Positions 14,118 to 22,987 of a stretch of DNA of 33,714 nucleotides are shown here, piece by piece. The notes beneath the pieces are model-generated. The model was given only the letters and a program-made list of their open reading frames with translations. It did no database searches and was not told the origin of the DNA. A program made the position numbers and the translations under genes. The DNA is from a virus. Position 1 is the stretch's first letter. Each line of letters begins with the position of its first letter. Where the stretch lies: the IMG/VR virus record IMGVR_UViG_3300022752_000226, positions 1 to 33,714 of that record. The stretch is one strand, 5' to 3'.

Positions 14118-17100
14118 ATGGCTATTTTAGGAGAATCATTTGATGGTTATGTAAATAAACAAATTAAAACACGTCAAAACCTATTAGCTTTAAATGCTAA
14201 TCACGATAATAATTTTTTAAAATACACCCATTCTCGCACTGCCTTTTTACGATTAACTTCAGGTGTAGATGTAACAGATCAAAGTGTTATTAACAATTTA
14301 GATTTAAATAATATAAGCCTTAATAGTGGTTTAGCTAGTTCTTTAGTAATTTCTAATGCTAATTTCAGTAAGGGTCTTACTCAAGGATTAGGAGGACTTA
14401 ATGCTTCTTATGGGTTTTTATCTAACACAGATTATGGTTACACCCCACCTCCAGGTATTTTGTCTGCAGACATAAGATCTTTAAATAGAGGTTCTTTACG
14501 AGAAGCAACCGTAAACTTAGTATGCCACAACTTGAATCAATTTCAAGTAATAGATACTTTGTTTTTAAAACTTAGATACTCGTTTTTATTAGAATGGGGA
14601 AATACAACATATTTTAATAATAGTGGTACTTTAGTTACTCCTGCTTCTGTTCCAAATTTATCAAAAGATTTTCTTGATTGGAAACAAGACCAATATGCTC
14701 TTTTAAATAAAATAGAACAAACACGTATAGGTTCAAGTGGTAATTATGATGCATTTTTTGGTGTTATTAAAAACTTTTCATGGGAACTTCAACCTAATGG
14801 AAGTTATAATATAACAATTGTTGGCATTTCTCAAGGAGACGTAATTGAATCCCTTAAACTAAACTCTAATGTTACCCCAGATGAAACTTCACCTGCAAAT
14901 CAACAAGATTCAAAATTTAAAACATGTACTTTAACTCGAATTTTAGGTTTAATTTATGAAAAATCTCTTAGTGAAGGTAATAATCTAGATGGTTATAGTG
15001 GTCGTCCTTTTTTTCTAGCCTCAAGTAAAATAGCTTCAGAGTTAAGTATAAAACCTAATTTTTTAAGACCAGATGATAATGATAGTGTTACAGCAGCAAA
15101 CAGTAGTTTAGCTAAAAATGAAGCACCATACATTCTTTTTTATACTATAAATCCGGATATGGGGGATAATTATATGCCTCGATATATAAAATTAGGAGCA
15201 CTTCTTCGTATTATAGAAGCTTTTTTATTAACATATGATACTACAAAATCAAATGCCCCATCATTTAGAATAAATTATTCATATAAAGACTCAGATAATA
15301 GATGCTTAACTATTCCTAACCATATAGCTATTGATCCTAGAATATGTGTTATTCCTTTAAAATTTGATGCTAAAAAAGTAGCAGCTGCGATAGGAAATAA
15401 TGACCAACTAACCAACACATTTACTGCTAATTTTATTGATGGAAAGTATAATCCTAAACTTACACCTTCAACAGATTTAATAGAATATAATGCTTTAACA
15501 GATGACGATATAACTAGCCGAAAACATGCTGTCCCTACTGCAAATACTACAGGAAACGCTTTACCAACTCCATATTACCTTACAGGAAGTGCTATTGTAT
15601 TACAACAAACTATAATAGCAAATTCAATTGATATTGTTATTGATGATCCTATAAATTTTTCAAAAGGAATAGGAGGGATAGAACAACTTTTAGATACCAA
15701 CCCTATTAAAGCATTACAAGGTGGAGCAACCCCCTCTGATACTGTTAATGGTACACCTATAAATGATGTAAATGATTCTTTTGCTAAGAAATATGATCAA
15801 ACAAATGCAAATAGTTCATTTCAAGCCGTTTTATCTGGAAGTTCTGATGATGCAATAGATCAACAAAACGGTTACAAAGGTAGTAATTCTAATGTAAACT
15901 TTAATAATTTTAATGGGAGTTATGGAACAGATTCTAATGGAAATAGATACTTTATTTTTAAAACTTTAGGTAATAACCAATATAAGATCTCAGATGGTAT
16001 AGGTGGTGAATTTGCAACCGAGGGATATAGTGTTCCTGTTATTACAACTCTTAAGCAAGTTACATCCGCAAGAGTATCTTATACAAAATCAACAACCGCT
16101 CCATTAGCTGATGCATTAGCAGCGGGTGGTGTACTTCAATACTTAGATAAAAGTTTTAATAGTGACAATAATCTTATTGGTAATACAATGCATATGTACA
16201 TCAATATAGATCATGCTGTTGATTTGTTAAACAAAAATATTGATGAGAGTGGTAACATATCTGTTTACAATTTTTTAAAAACATTAATGCAAGATGTACA
16301 AAGATCTTTAGGTAACATTAATGATTTTGAAGTAATATGCAATGATACAAATAATACTTATACTATAATTGACAACGCTTTAATACCACACATATCTAAA
16401 CCAAAACCAGATAGTATTGCTAATTTTAATATAAACACATTACAGAATAATACTGCTAATGGTGGAAGTTTCATTACTAATTTTAGTTTAAAAACAGAAT
16501 TATTTGCTAGAGTAGCAAATGCTATAGCTATAGGATCACAAGCAAATGGAACTACTCTTCAATCAAATTCTTCAACTTTTAGTTTTATAAATGAAGGAAT
16601 AAAAGATAGAGTTTTAACTACAAAACAAAATGCAAATACAAATCAAACTGATAATGATGATGTATTTGAAAAGAAATATACCAAGGCATATGCTTCCTTT
16701 TCAGATTTTGTTGCAAAATATTTAGGAATTAAATACGGAGTAAATAATGGTAGTACCCTTACCCCAGAAGATATTCAACAATATAATTCATCTTTAGTTG
16801 ATTTATTTAATTATGATTTGGGAATTTATACTAAAAAAGGTCAATTTACTGGTACAGGTTTTATTCCCCTTAATCTTCAATTAACTATGGATGGGTTGAG
16901 TGGAATAAAGATTTATCAAGTATTTACTATTAATGATACATTATTACCATCAATGTATAAAAATAAAATACAATTTATTATTAAAGGAGTAAACCATAGA
17001 ATAAGTGATAAAGGATGGGAAACTAATGTTGAAACCTTATCTATACCTAAAAAATTAACAAGTGGTAATCCTGCACCTAGTAGATTAAACATACAAACTT

Positions 17101-17537
17101 TGTCTGGAGGTGGAGGAGGAGGAGGTAACATCCTCCCTAGAGGATCAGGTCCTACACCTGAAGCTGATAGATTAAGAAAAGAACTTTCAACTTATAACTA
17201 TAAAGAAAAAGGAAATGAATTAGCAAATTATGGATATGATCTTACCTCAGAAATTGTTAATAAAGCTTTAGATTTTATAAAAGACTTAAGTGCAAAATAC
17301 CCTAGTTATAGAATCCAATTTACAGGAGGAAATGATGAATTCCACCACCTTAAAGCACCTAATAGTATACATACTAAAGGCAAAGCTTTAGATTTTGTGA
17401 TAGATTTTCCTTCTCCTACTCCTGAGGTAAGAAATAACATTTTAGCAATAGCTAGAAAATATTTTAAGGTACTGGATGAGTATGCAAATCCAAGTCCTCA
17501 AGCAACAGCCCCACACATTCATGTATATTTAAGTTAA
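14118..17537 (+). CDS. Baseplate hub protein with C-terminal M15-type zinc peptidase
   Basis: An 1139-residue protein. The long N-terminal region (~1-990) is beta-rich and carries a RDxFxxFWG-like strand set (YDAFFGVIKNFSWELQPNGS, ITIVGISQGD, ~residues 213-245) and a late segment on VNHRISDKGWETNVETLSIP, fitting a gp27-type hub. A run of seven Gly (~997-1003) acts as a linker. The last ~130 residues resemble D-Ala-D-Ala or L-Ala-D-Glu peptidases of family M15, with SIHTKGKALDF giving H1085 and D1092 as zinc ligands and PHIHVYLS giving H1133/H1135 near the end. It would cut cell-wall peptide stems at the tail tip during entry, the role played in T4 by the gp5 lysozyme. Its stop overlaps the next start by one base. 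Confidence 0.8.
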   Translation: MAILGESFDGYVNKQIKTRQNLLALNANHDNNFLKYTHSRTAFLRLTSGVDVTDQSVINNLDLNNISLNSGLASSLVISNANFSKGLTQGLGGLNASYGFLSNTDYGYTPPPGILSADIRSLNRGSLREATVNLVCHNLNQFQVIDTLFLKLRYSFLLEWGNTTYFNNSGTLVTPASVPNLSKDFLDWKQDQYALLNKIEQTRIGSSGNYDAFFGVIKNFSWELQPNGSYNITIVGISQGDVIESLKLNSNVTPDETSPANQQDSKFKTCTLTRILGLIYEKSLSEGNNLDGYSGRPFFLASSKIASELSIKPNFLRPDDNDSVTAANSSLAKNEAPYILFYTINPDMGDNYMPRYIKLGALLRIIEAFLLTYDTTKSNAPSFRINYSYKDSDNRCLTIPNHIAIDPRICVIPLKFDAKKVAAAIGNNDQLTNTFTANFIDGKYNPKLTPSTDLIEYNALTDDDITSRKHAVPTANTTGNALPTPYYLTGSAIVLQQTIIANSIDIVIDDPINFSKGIGGIEQLLDTNPIKALQGGATPSDTVNGTPINDVNDSFAKKYDQTNANSSFQAVLSGSSDDAIDQQNGYKGSNSNVNFNNFNGSYGTDSNGNRYFIFKTLGNNQYKISDGIGGEFATEGYSVPVITTLKQVTSARVSYTKSTTAPLADALAAGGVLQYLDKSFNSDNNLIGNTMHMYINIDHAVDLLNKNIDESGNISVYNFLKTLMQDVQRSLGNINDFEVICNDTNNTYTIIDNALIPHISKPKPDSIANFNINTLQNNTANGGSFITNFSLKTELFARVANAIAIGSQANGTTLQSNSSTFSFINEGIKDRVLTTKQNANTNQTDNDDVFEKKYTKAYASFSDFVAKYLGIKYGVNNGSTLTPEDIQQYNSSLVDLFNYDLGIYTKKGQFTGTGFIPLNLQLTMDGLSGIKIYQVFTINDTLLPSMYKNKIQFIIKGVNHRISDKGWETNVETLSIPKKLTSGNPAPSRLNIQTLSGGGGGGGNILPRGSGPTPEADRLRKELSTYNYKEKGNELANYGYDLTSEIVNKALDFIKDLSAKYPSYRIQFTGGNDEFHHLKAPNSIHTKGKALDFVIDFPSPTPEVRNNILAIARKYFKVLDEYANPSPQATAPHIHVYLS

Positions 17538-18067
17538 TGCCATACATTCCAAAAAATAAAATTCAAACTGGACTTTATACAAATGGGGGAGAGTATGCTT
17601 TTGCTTCTAATAATCAAAACTATTCTGGACCATATTATAAAACATACGATGGAAAATTTTATTCAGGTAATGGACCAAATGATACTACTACTAAAGAATT
17701 AATTTTAATTTCTCAAAACGATACAGGAAATCCTGATTTCCCTTCAGTTCCATATGATCCTCTTTTACCTACACCTCAAGATTATAAAAACGGATTTTTT
17801 ACTCGATACTTTAATATTAGAAGAAACCAACCATTATTTACTGAAATTAGTAAAGATACTTATGATAAGTATCAACAACGAGACTCTCAAGTGCTTTGGA
17901 AATTGTATAGAGTATTTTCTTTAAAATGGGAATTAACTGGTGACATAAACAAAGTTGCTCAAACAAATAAAAACGTAACCGAATTGGTAGAACGAAAAGA
18001 AAAAGCATTAGGGTTAGGACTATACTTAAAAGAAAATTGGATTCAATACTATAAAGAAAAAGCTTAA
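17537..18067 (+). CDS. Conserved-looking phage protein of unknown function, tail operon end
   Basis: A 176-residue protein starting at the ATG that overlaps the hub stop (TAATG). The N-terminus (MPYIPKNKIQTGLYTNGGEY, then a Tyr/Gly-rich stretch GPYYKTYDGKFYSGNGPN) resembles an opening I have seen in hypothetical proteins of marine and freshwater T4-related phages. Its middle is Pro-rich and its C-terminal ~75 residues are helical and charged (YDKYQQRDSQVLWKLYRVF, ending WIQYYKEKA). There is no signal peptide or membrane segment. Being last in the baseplate transcript, it may be a minor tail component. Directly after it a different promoter class starts the replication genes. Confidence 0.72.
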   Translation: MPYIPKNKIQTGLYTNGGEYAFASNNQNYSGPYYKTYDGKFYSGNGPNDTTTKELILISQNDTGNPDFPSVPYDPLLPTPQDYKNGFFTRYFNIRRNQPLFTEISKDTYDKYQQRDSQVLWKLYRVFSLKWELTGDINKVAQTNKNVTELVERKEKALGLGLYLKENWIQYYKEKA

Positions 18068-18097
18068 TTTGGCTCTTTAAAATTTTTTAGTATATTA
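18068..18097 (+). promoter_or_regulatory. Probable early/middle promoter (TTTGGC-N17-TATATTAG)
   Basis: TTTGGC at 18068-18073 and TATATT at 18091-18096, spacing 17 nt. TTG then 19 nt then TATATTAG fits the Bacteroidota TTTG / TAnnTTTG pattern with one mismatch. It marks the switch from late tail genes to replication genes; the ATG at 18113 is only ~10 nt past the expected transcription start. Confidence 0.62.
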
Positions 18098-18112
18098 GTA
18101 TGAATAAAGGTT

Positions 18113-19408
18113 ATGTATTACATTATAGAAAATCAATCTCAATTCGAAGAATTTGTTTTACAACAAACAGATAGATGTTTTGTTGAATTGATTTTTTGTC
18201 ATAACTTAATTCATCCCATCCTTAATAGTGTTTCTTTAGTATACATTCGACCTGAAAACAGTAAAAAAGGATACATTATACCTATTACTCACAACGAGGC
18301 ATTTTTAGTACCCTTCCAACAAGTAAAAAAATTAATATCGTCTTATAAAGAAGTGTTTGTAAGGGATAAAAAAACATGTATGTACTTTTTAAACAAAAAG
18401 AATTTACAACACGTTTATACTCCTAAAACTGAAGAATTATCATTTCCGATTTATGATTATTATCATAGACAATATCCAAACAGAAATGACATTAATACTT
18501 TTATTCCAATTGCAAAACATTATGAACGTTGTGAAGAATACTTTAATCACATCAAACATGTCTTTACAGAAGAAAAACCAATTTGGTTTGACTTTTACAA
18601 CAAAGCAATAGAATGTTTTCACACCATAGAATCTAATGGTATTCAGGTGAATACAACGCTAATAAACGATTATTTTACTCTAAACAATACCTTACATTCA
18701 ATAAAAAACAATGTAGTATACTCACAGTATAACACTGATACTACAACTAAAAGACCTTCAAACAGGTTTAATGGTATTAATTTTGCAGCGTTGCCCAAAG
18801 ATGGTTCTCGACAAGTATTTGTTTCTACAAATGGAAAATTCATAGACATTGACATTGATTCTTATCATCCAACCCTAATTGCTAAACAAATAGGATATGA
18901 TTTTGGAGACGAATCAATTCACGAACACATGGCTAAACTGTATAATACTGATTATAAAACAAGTAAAGAACTTACTTTTAAACAATTGTACGGAGGCATA
19001 TTCAAAGAGTATAAACATTTAGAATTTTTTGCTAAAACACAAACCTTAATAAACACATTGTGGGAACAGTTTAATGATAAAGGATTTATTAGTTGCCCCA
19101 TTTCTAATTACAGATTTTATAAAAACATGTTAAAAGACATGAATCCACAAAAACTGTTTAATTATTGGGTTCAAAATTTAGAAACGTCTCAAAACATTTT
19201 ATTGTTACAAGACATTTTGCCTATACTAAAAGGATATAAAAGTAAACTTGTATTATACACATATGATGCATTTTTATTTGATTTTGACAAAGACGAATCT
19301 GGTTTATTGGAAAAGATATGTGAAATATTCACATCCAATAACCTAAAATTTAAAATGAAATATGGAAAAAACTATTCTACCCTTAAACCATTCACACCAT
19401 ATGTATGA
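18113..19408 (+). CDS. Short, diverged family A DNA polymerase-like protein with vestigial exonuclease domain
   Basis: A 431-residue protein with the polymerase motifs of family A in order: TKRPSNRF (212-219, cf. TGRLSS), motif A FIDIDIDSYHPTLIA (catalytic Asp = D247 by alignment), motif B KELTFKQLYGG (K285, F289, Y293-G294, the K-x3-F-x3-YG spacing of Pol I), the NYWVQ element (N350, Q354), and motif C YTYDAFLF (D385). The N-terminal ~65 residues keep the fold outline of the Pol I 3'-5' exonuclease domain (NSVSLVYIRP, GYIIPITHNE) but lack its first Asp-x-Glu pair. It is far shorter than Pol I, and the steric-gate Glu of motif A aligns with H252. It may be the phage replicase or a specialised polymerase; neighbours gp32, UvsX, RNase H and helicase support a replication role. 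Confidence 0.75.
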   Translation: MYYIIENQSQFEEFVLQQTDRCFVELIFCHNLIHPILNSVSLVYIRPENSKKGYIIPITHNEAFLVPFQQVKKLISSYKEVFVRDKKTCMYFLNKKNLQHVYTPKTEELSFPIYDYYHRQYPNRNDINTFIPIAKHYERCEEYFNHIKHVFTEEKPIWFDFYNKAIECFHTIESNGIQVNTTLINDYFTLNNTLHSIKNNVVYSQYNTDTTTKRPSNRFNGINFAALPKDGSRQVFVSTNGKFIDIDIDSYHPTLIAKQIGYDFGDESIHEHMAKLYNTDYKTSKELTFKQLYGGIFKEYKHLEFFAKTQTLINTLWEQFNDKGFISCPISNYRFYKNMLKDMNPQKLFNYWVQNLETSQNILLLQDILPILKGYKSKLVLYTYDAFLFDFDKDESGLLEKICEIFTSNNLKFKMKYGKNYSTLKPFTPYV

Positions 19409-19841
19409 CAAACCCTGGCTGTTCACTCAGTCAGACTTAAACATTGATGACGTGAGTGGGAATAAACTATTTTGTACATTTTCAGAATTAGAGGATGTTG
19501 ACGATCTTATAGATGACATAAAAAATCAATATGAAGTATTGTATAATAAAATATTTGTTTTACAAGTTAAAAGCAGTAACGAATATGTTTGCACCTATAA
19601 CATAGACTATTCCAACTTAAACGAAATTCCAGAAAACACAATTTTAGTACACCGCAAAAAAGAGACAAACACTCTTTACACAATTAATGCTTTAAACGAA
19701 CTTATTAAAAAATTAAATGGTGGTGTAGTAGATGTGTCTTTTAGGATTAACTGGATGCATTACAGAAACTGTATTTTGTTGACTCAACACAATGAATTAA
19801 AACAATTAAACACAAAAGTGTATAAAATTGTAGAAGTATAA
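19401..19841 (+). CDS. Unknown protein overlapping the polymerase gene
   Basis: I prefer the ATG at 19401 (146 aa), which overlaps the polymerase stop by 8 nt (ATGTATGA); an in-frame ATG at 19362 would add 13 residues and a larger overlap. The protein is acidic at its N-terminus (DVSGNKLFCTFSELEDVDDL) and its C-terminal ~60 residues have a distinctive TNTLYTINALNELIKKLNGG, VSFRINWMHYRNCILLTQ, YKIVEV pattern that suggests a small alpha/beta domain. No catalytic motif is visible. Translational coupling suggests a polymerase accessory or regulatory protein; that is inference. It ends 1 nt before a late-type promoter motif. Confidence 0.7.
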   Translation: MYDKPWLFTQSDLNIDDVSGNKLFCTFSELEDVDDLIDDIKNQYEVLYNKIFVLQVKSSNEYVCTYNIDYSNLNEIPENTILVHRKKETNTLYTINALNELIKKLNGGVVDVSFRINWMHYRNCILLTQHNELKQLNTKVYKIVEV

Positions 19842-19850
19842 TATTTATAA
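19842..19850 (+). promoter_or_regulatory. Probable late promoter motif upstream of the ssDNA-binding protein gene
   Basis: TATTTATAATAG overlapping the end of the preceding gene, 128 nt before the gp32-like ATG. It is the only strong copy in the replication block and would give the gp32-like gene a late transcript with a long leader. Confidence 0.45.
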
Positions 19851-19852
19851 TA

Positions 19853-19866
19853 GACACAACGGTGTC
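19853..19866 (+). other. Small hairpin in the leader of the ssDNA-binding protein gene
   Basis: GACAC (19853-19857) and GTGTC (19862-19866) around an AACG tetraloop, just after the late-type motif. There is no T-run, so it is unlikely to be a terminator. It would sit at the 5' end of a transcript from 19842 and might stabilise or regulate it. Confidence 0.4.
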
Positions 19867-19918
19867 AATTTAGGTTAGAACAAGTTAAGGAAAACACTAC
19901 AAGAAAAAGGCAGTATAA

Positions 19919-19949
19919 TTTGGCCGTATTAAAAAAAAGTAGTATATTA
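19919..19949 (+). promoter_or_regulatory. Probable early/middle promoter (TTTGGC-N18-TATATTAA)
   Basis: TTTGGC at 19919-19924, TATATT at 19943-19948, spacing 18 nt; the same class as at 18068 and 29495. It precedes the ssDNA-binding protein ATG by ~30 nt, so the gene has two tandem promoters of different classes. Confidence 0.62.
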
Positions 19950-19977
19950 ATAATAACAATTTAAAAACCAACGTTTT

Positions 19978-20826
19978 ATGAACATTGAAGCAATTAAACA
20001 AAAACTGAATGCCCTACAATCAACGGGGCAAAAGAAAGAAAAAGTTGATTACTCCAAATACATTTGGAAACCAAAACAAGAAGGTAAATTTCAAATCCGA
20101 ATCGTTCCTTCAGCAATCAACAAAGAAAATCCATTTCAAGAAGTGTATGTACACTATGGAATTTCTAAATTCCCTATTTATGCATTAACAAATTGGAGTG
20201 AAAAAGATCCTATTGTTGAATTTGCTAAACAGCTTCGTAACACAAATGACAAAGAAAACTGGAGATTAGCAAAAAAGCTAGACCCAAAAATGAGAATTTT
20301 TGCTCCTGTAATTGTTCGTGGTGAGGAAGACAAAGGTGTACGTCTTTGGGAATTTGGTAAAGAAATTTATGTTCAACTTTTAGGTATAGCTGAAGATGAA
20401 GATTATGGAGACTTTACAGACATTAATGATGGTCGTGACTTTACAGTTGAAGCTGTAACAGGTGACATTGGTGGTCGTCAAGGCCTTAAATGTTCAATTC
20501 GTGTTAAACCAAAAACATCAGTCTTAAGCACAGACAAAAACAGCATCAAAGTGTGGTTAGAAGAACAACCTAGTATTCTTGAACTTCAAAGAAAAATGAC
20601 ATTTGAAGAAATTAAAAGTGTATTAGAAAAATTCCTAAACCCTGAAGCTGAAGAAGGTGGTGAAGACGTTGACGCTGAAGACGAAACACCAAACGATTTG
20701 CCTTGGAAAGACGATGAAGAATCACCCGCTCCAAAAGCTAAATCAAACTATGCTCTAAAAACACCAGCTGCTAAAACTTCAAAAGCAGACAAGTTTGATG
20801 CATTGTTTGAAGATGACGAAGATTAA
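19978..20826 (+). CDS. Single-stranded DNA-binding protein (T4 gp32-like)
   Basis: A 282-residue protein that coats ssDNA at forks and recombination intermediates. The N-terminus (IEAIKQKLNALQSTGQ) is the basic oligomerisation segment; KVDYSKYIWKPKQEGKFQIRI begins the OB-fold core, with aromatic and basic residues through NWRLAKKLDPKMRIFAPVIV and FGKEIYVQLLGI. Residues ~220-282 form a long acidic tail (GGEDVDAEDE, ending FEDDED), typical of ssDNA-binding proteins that recruit partners. T4 gp32 has a zinc site in its core; here only one Cys is visible (GLKCSI), so the zinc is absent, as in several distant relatives. It is followed by UvsX 19 nt downstream. Two promoter classes and a leader hairpin suggest regulated expression through infection. 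Confidence 0.92.
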   Translation: MNIEAIKQKLNALQSTGQKKEKVDYSKYIWKPKQEGKFQIRIVPSAINKENPFQEVYVHYGISKFPIYALTNWSEKDPIVEFAKQLRNTNDKENWRLAKKLDPKMRIFAPVIVRGEEDKGVRLWEFGKEIYVQLLGIAEDEDYGDFTDINDGRDFTVEAVTGDIGGRQGLKCSIRVKPKTSVLSTDKNSIKVWLEEQPSILELQRKMTFEEIKSVLEKFLNPEAEEGGEDVDAEDETPNDLPWKDDEESPAPKAKSNYALKTPAAKTSKADKFDALFEDDED

Positions 20827-20845
20827 TTTTTAACTAAAACAGATT

Positions 20846-21931
20846 ATGGCCAAGAAAAAAGAATCTTTAATGACAGCAGTCTCTGAAGAAATTAAAGCAA
20901 GTTTCGACCTTGATAAATTTAAAGAGAAAAAACTACTTAACAGTACAGTTAAGTTCAAAGAACAAAGATGGATCCCCTTCTCAGAAGCATTACAAGATTC
21001 AACTTCACTTCCAGGCGCAGCCATAGGCCATATTAATCTTTTAAGAGGACACAGTAACACAGGTAAAACAACAGCTTTACTTGAGTTGGCAATTAATGCC
21101 CAGAAAATGGGCATTTTGCCTGTGTTCATTATTACAGAGATGAAATGGTCTTGGGAACATGCTAAACAAATGGGTTTCCAAGTTGAAGACGTTGTTGATA
21201 AAACAACAGGTGAAATTGTAGATTATAAAGGTTTCTTCTTATACACTGACAGAAGTACATTAGGTACTATAGAAGACGTAGCAGAATTTATAGCTGACTT
21301 GTTAGACGAACAAAAGAAAGGTAATTTACCATATGACTTGTGTTTCTTTTGGGACTCAATAGGTTCTATACCTTGTAAAATGAGTGTTGAAGCAAACAAA
21401 AACAACCCAATGTGGAATGCAGGAGCAATGTCCCAGCAATTTGGAAATTTTGTTAATCAACGTTTTCCATTATCACGCAAAGAAAGTTCACCATACACCA
21501 ATTCTATGGTAGCAATTAATAAAATTTGGATTGCACCTGCTGAAAACATATTTTCACAACCCAAAATGAAAATGAAAAATGGTGAGACAATGTTTTTAGA
21601 TGCATCTATTGTTCTTACATTTGGTAACATTACCAATAGTGGAACAAGTAAATTAAAAGCAACTAAGGATGGTAAAGAAGTAGAATTTGCGGTTCGTACT
21701 AAAGTGGCAGTAGACAAAAACCACGTTACAGGTTTACAAACCAAAAGTACAGTTGTAGCAACAGTTCATGGTTTCATCAGTGACGATACTAAAGGAGTAA
21801 CTGAGTATAAAAAACAACATGCTCACGAATGGATACACATTTTAGGAAGCCTTGACGGTATTGGTCTTACTGAAGACAAATCAGAATGGGAAGAAAGCAA
21901 AGAAAACATTACCTTAATAGACGAAGAATAA
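20846..21931 (+). CDS. uvsX: Recombinase UvsX/RecA-like
   Basis: A 361-residue strand-exchange ATPase that pairs homologous DNA for recombination-dependent replication. The Walker A motif is GHSNTGKT at residues 68-75, preceded by the strand HINLLR. The Walker B-like segment LCFFWDSIGSIPCK lies around residues 166-179. A conserved MSQQFGNFVNQRFPLSRKE region and the AINKIWIAP stretch correspond to the L1/L2 area of UvsX proteins. The length is near T4 UvsX (391 aa). Position between the gp32-like and exonuclease genes matches a recombination-replication operon. Only 1 nt separates its stop from the next start. Confidence 0.93.
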   Translation: MAKKKESLMTAVSEEIKASFDLDKFKEKKLLNSTVKFKEQRWIPFSEALQDSTSLPGAAIGHINLLRGHSNTGKTTALLELAINAQKMGILPVFIITEMKWSWEHAKQMGFQVEDVVDKTTGEIVDYKGFFLYTDRSTLGTIEDVAEFIADLLDEQKKGNLPYDLCFFWDSIGSIPCKMSVEANKNNPMWNAGAMSQQFGNFVNQRFPLSRKESSPYTNSMVAINKIWIAPAENIFSQPKMKMKNGETMFLDASIVLTFGNITNSGTSKLKATKDGKEVEFAVRTKVAVDKNHVTGLQTKSTVVATVHGFISDDTKGVTEYKKQHAHEWIHILGSLDGIGLTEDKSEWEESKENITLIDEE

Positions 21932-21932
21932 C

Positions 21933-22976
21933 ATGGACAAAAAAGAACTGTTTAACCTATTAAACAGTATTGAACCAGGCAATGAACCTAAAAAAGCAAC
22001 ATTTAATAAACATGATAGAGTTCTTATCATTGATGGTTTAAATTTGTTTTTAAGAAACTTTGCTGTTATAAACCATGTTAACAAAGATGGAGTACACGTT
22101 GGTGGTTTAGGAGGATTCTTACGTTCGTTAAGTTTTCTTATAAACCACAACACTCCAACTTCTGTGTACATTGTATTTGATGGAGTTGGTTCTACTATAA
22201 ACAGGAAGAACCTTCTCCCCGAATACAAATCTGGTCGTAATCTTTCTAGGGTTAATCGAAGTACTACGTTTGATAATTTAGAAGAAGAAAATGAATCTAA
22301 AATTAATCAAATTTCAAGACTAATACATTATTTAAGGTGTTTACCCATTAAACTTATTGTACTCGATAAAGTTGAGGCAGACGACATTATAGCTTATTTA
22401 TCCCACTATTTAACCACTAATCACAACAGTAAATGCACTATAGTGTCTGCGGATAAGGACTTTTTACAACTAGTAAATGATAATATTACTGTTTACAGTC
22501 CTATGATTAAAGAACACTTTACTCCAAAATTAATAAAAGAAAAATTTGGCCTTCCTGCTAAAAATTTTATATTGTATAAGACACTTATGGGAGACAATTC
22601 AGATAAAGTACCAGGATTAAAAGGTTTAGGCCCTAAAAAGCTATTTAAATTTTTCCCTGAATTGCAAAACAATGAAATGTCATTAGAGGATTTGTATAAC
22701 ATTTGTGAGACTAAGTATAAAGAAAACATAATATACTCTAGACTAATATATGATTATGAAACGTTACAAAAACATTATAAATTAATGGATTTGAGTAACC
22801 CATTAGTAGACGAAAGTGAGAAAAAAATTATAGAAGAATCAACATCTGTTTCACCAAACAAATTAAAAACCTCAGAATTTTTAAAAATGTATAATGAAGA
22901 CGGATTAGGACACACTATAAAAAATATAGAATTTTGGATTAGAGACACATTTACAACATTAAGTAGTTTTAAATAA
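21933..22976 (+). CDS. 5'-3' exonuclease / flap endonuclease (T4 RNase H-like)
   Basis: A 347-residue metal-dependent nuclease of the FEN family that removes RNA primers from lagging-strand fragments. Visible acidic metal ligands: D34 in LIIDGLN, D83 in VYIVFDG, E148/D150/D151 in VEADDIIAYL, D174/D176 in IVSADKDFLQL, and D221/D224 in MGDNSDKVPG. The GLKGLGPKKL helix-turn-helix (H2TH) after residue 228 binds DNA. An arch segment (NRKNLLPEYKSGRN, ~90-103) carries the basic residues seen in T4 RNase H (305 aa). It is encoded between UvsX and the replicative helicase, in the same transcript. Confidence 0.92.
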   Translation: MDKKELFNLLNSIEPGNEPKKATFNKHDRVLIIDGLNLFLRNFAVINHVNKDGVHVGGLGGFLRSLSFLINHNTPTSVYIVFDGVGSTINRKNLLPEYKSGRNLSRVNRSTTFDNLEEENESKINQISRLIHYLRCLPIKLIVLDKVEADDIIAYLSHYLTTNHNSKCTIVSADKDFLQLVNDNITVYSPMIKEHFTPKLIKEKFGLPAKNFILYKTLMGDNSDKVPGLKGLGPKKLFKFFPELQNNEMSLEDLYNICETKYKENIIYSRLIYDYETLQKHYKLMDLSNPLVDESEKKIIEESTSVSPNKLKTSEFLKMYNEDGLGHTIKNIEFWIRDTFTTLSSFK

Positions 22977-22987
22977 ATAAAAGGTAT

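Noticed and set aside
16916-17131. Minus-strand ORF starting with a run of prolines
   Set aside because: The prolines are the antisense of the polyglycine linker in the hub gene; there is no other sign of a minus-strand gene.
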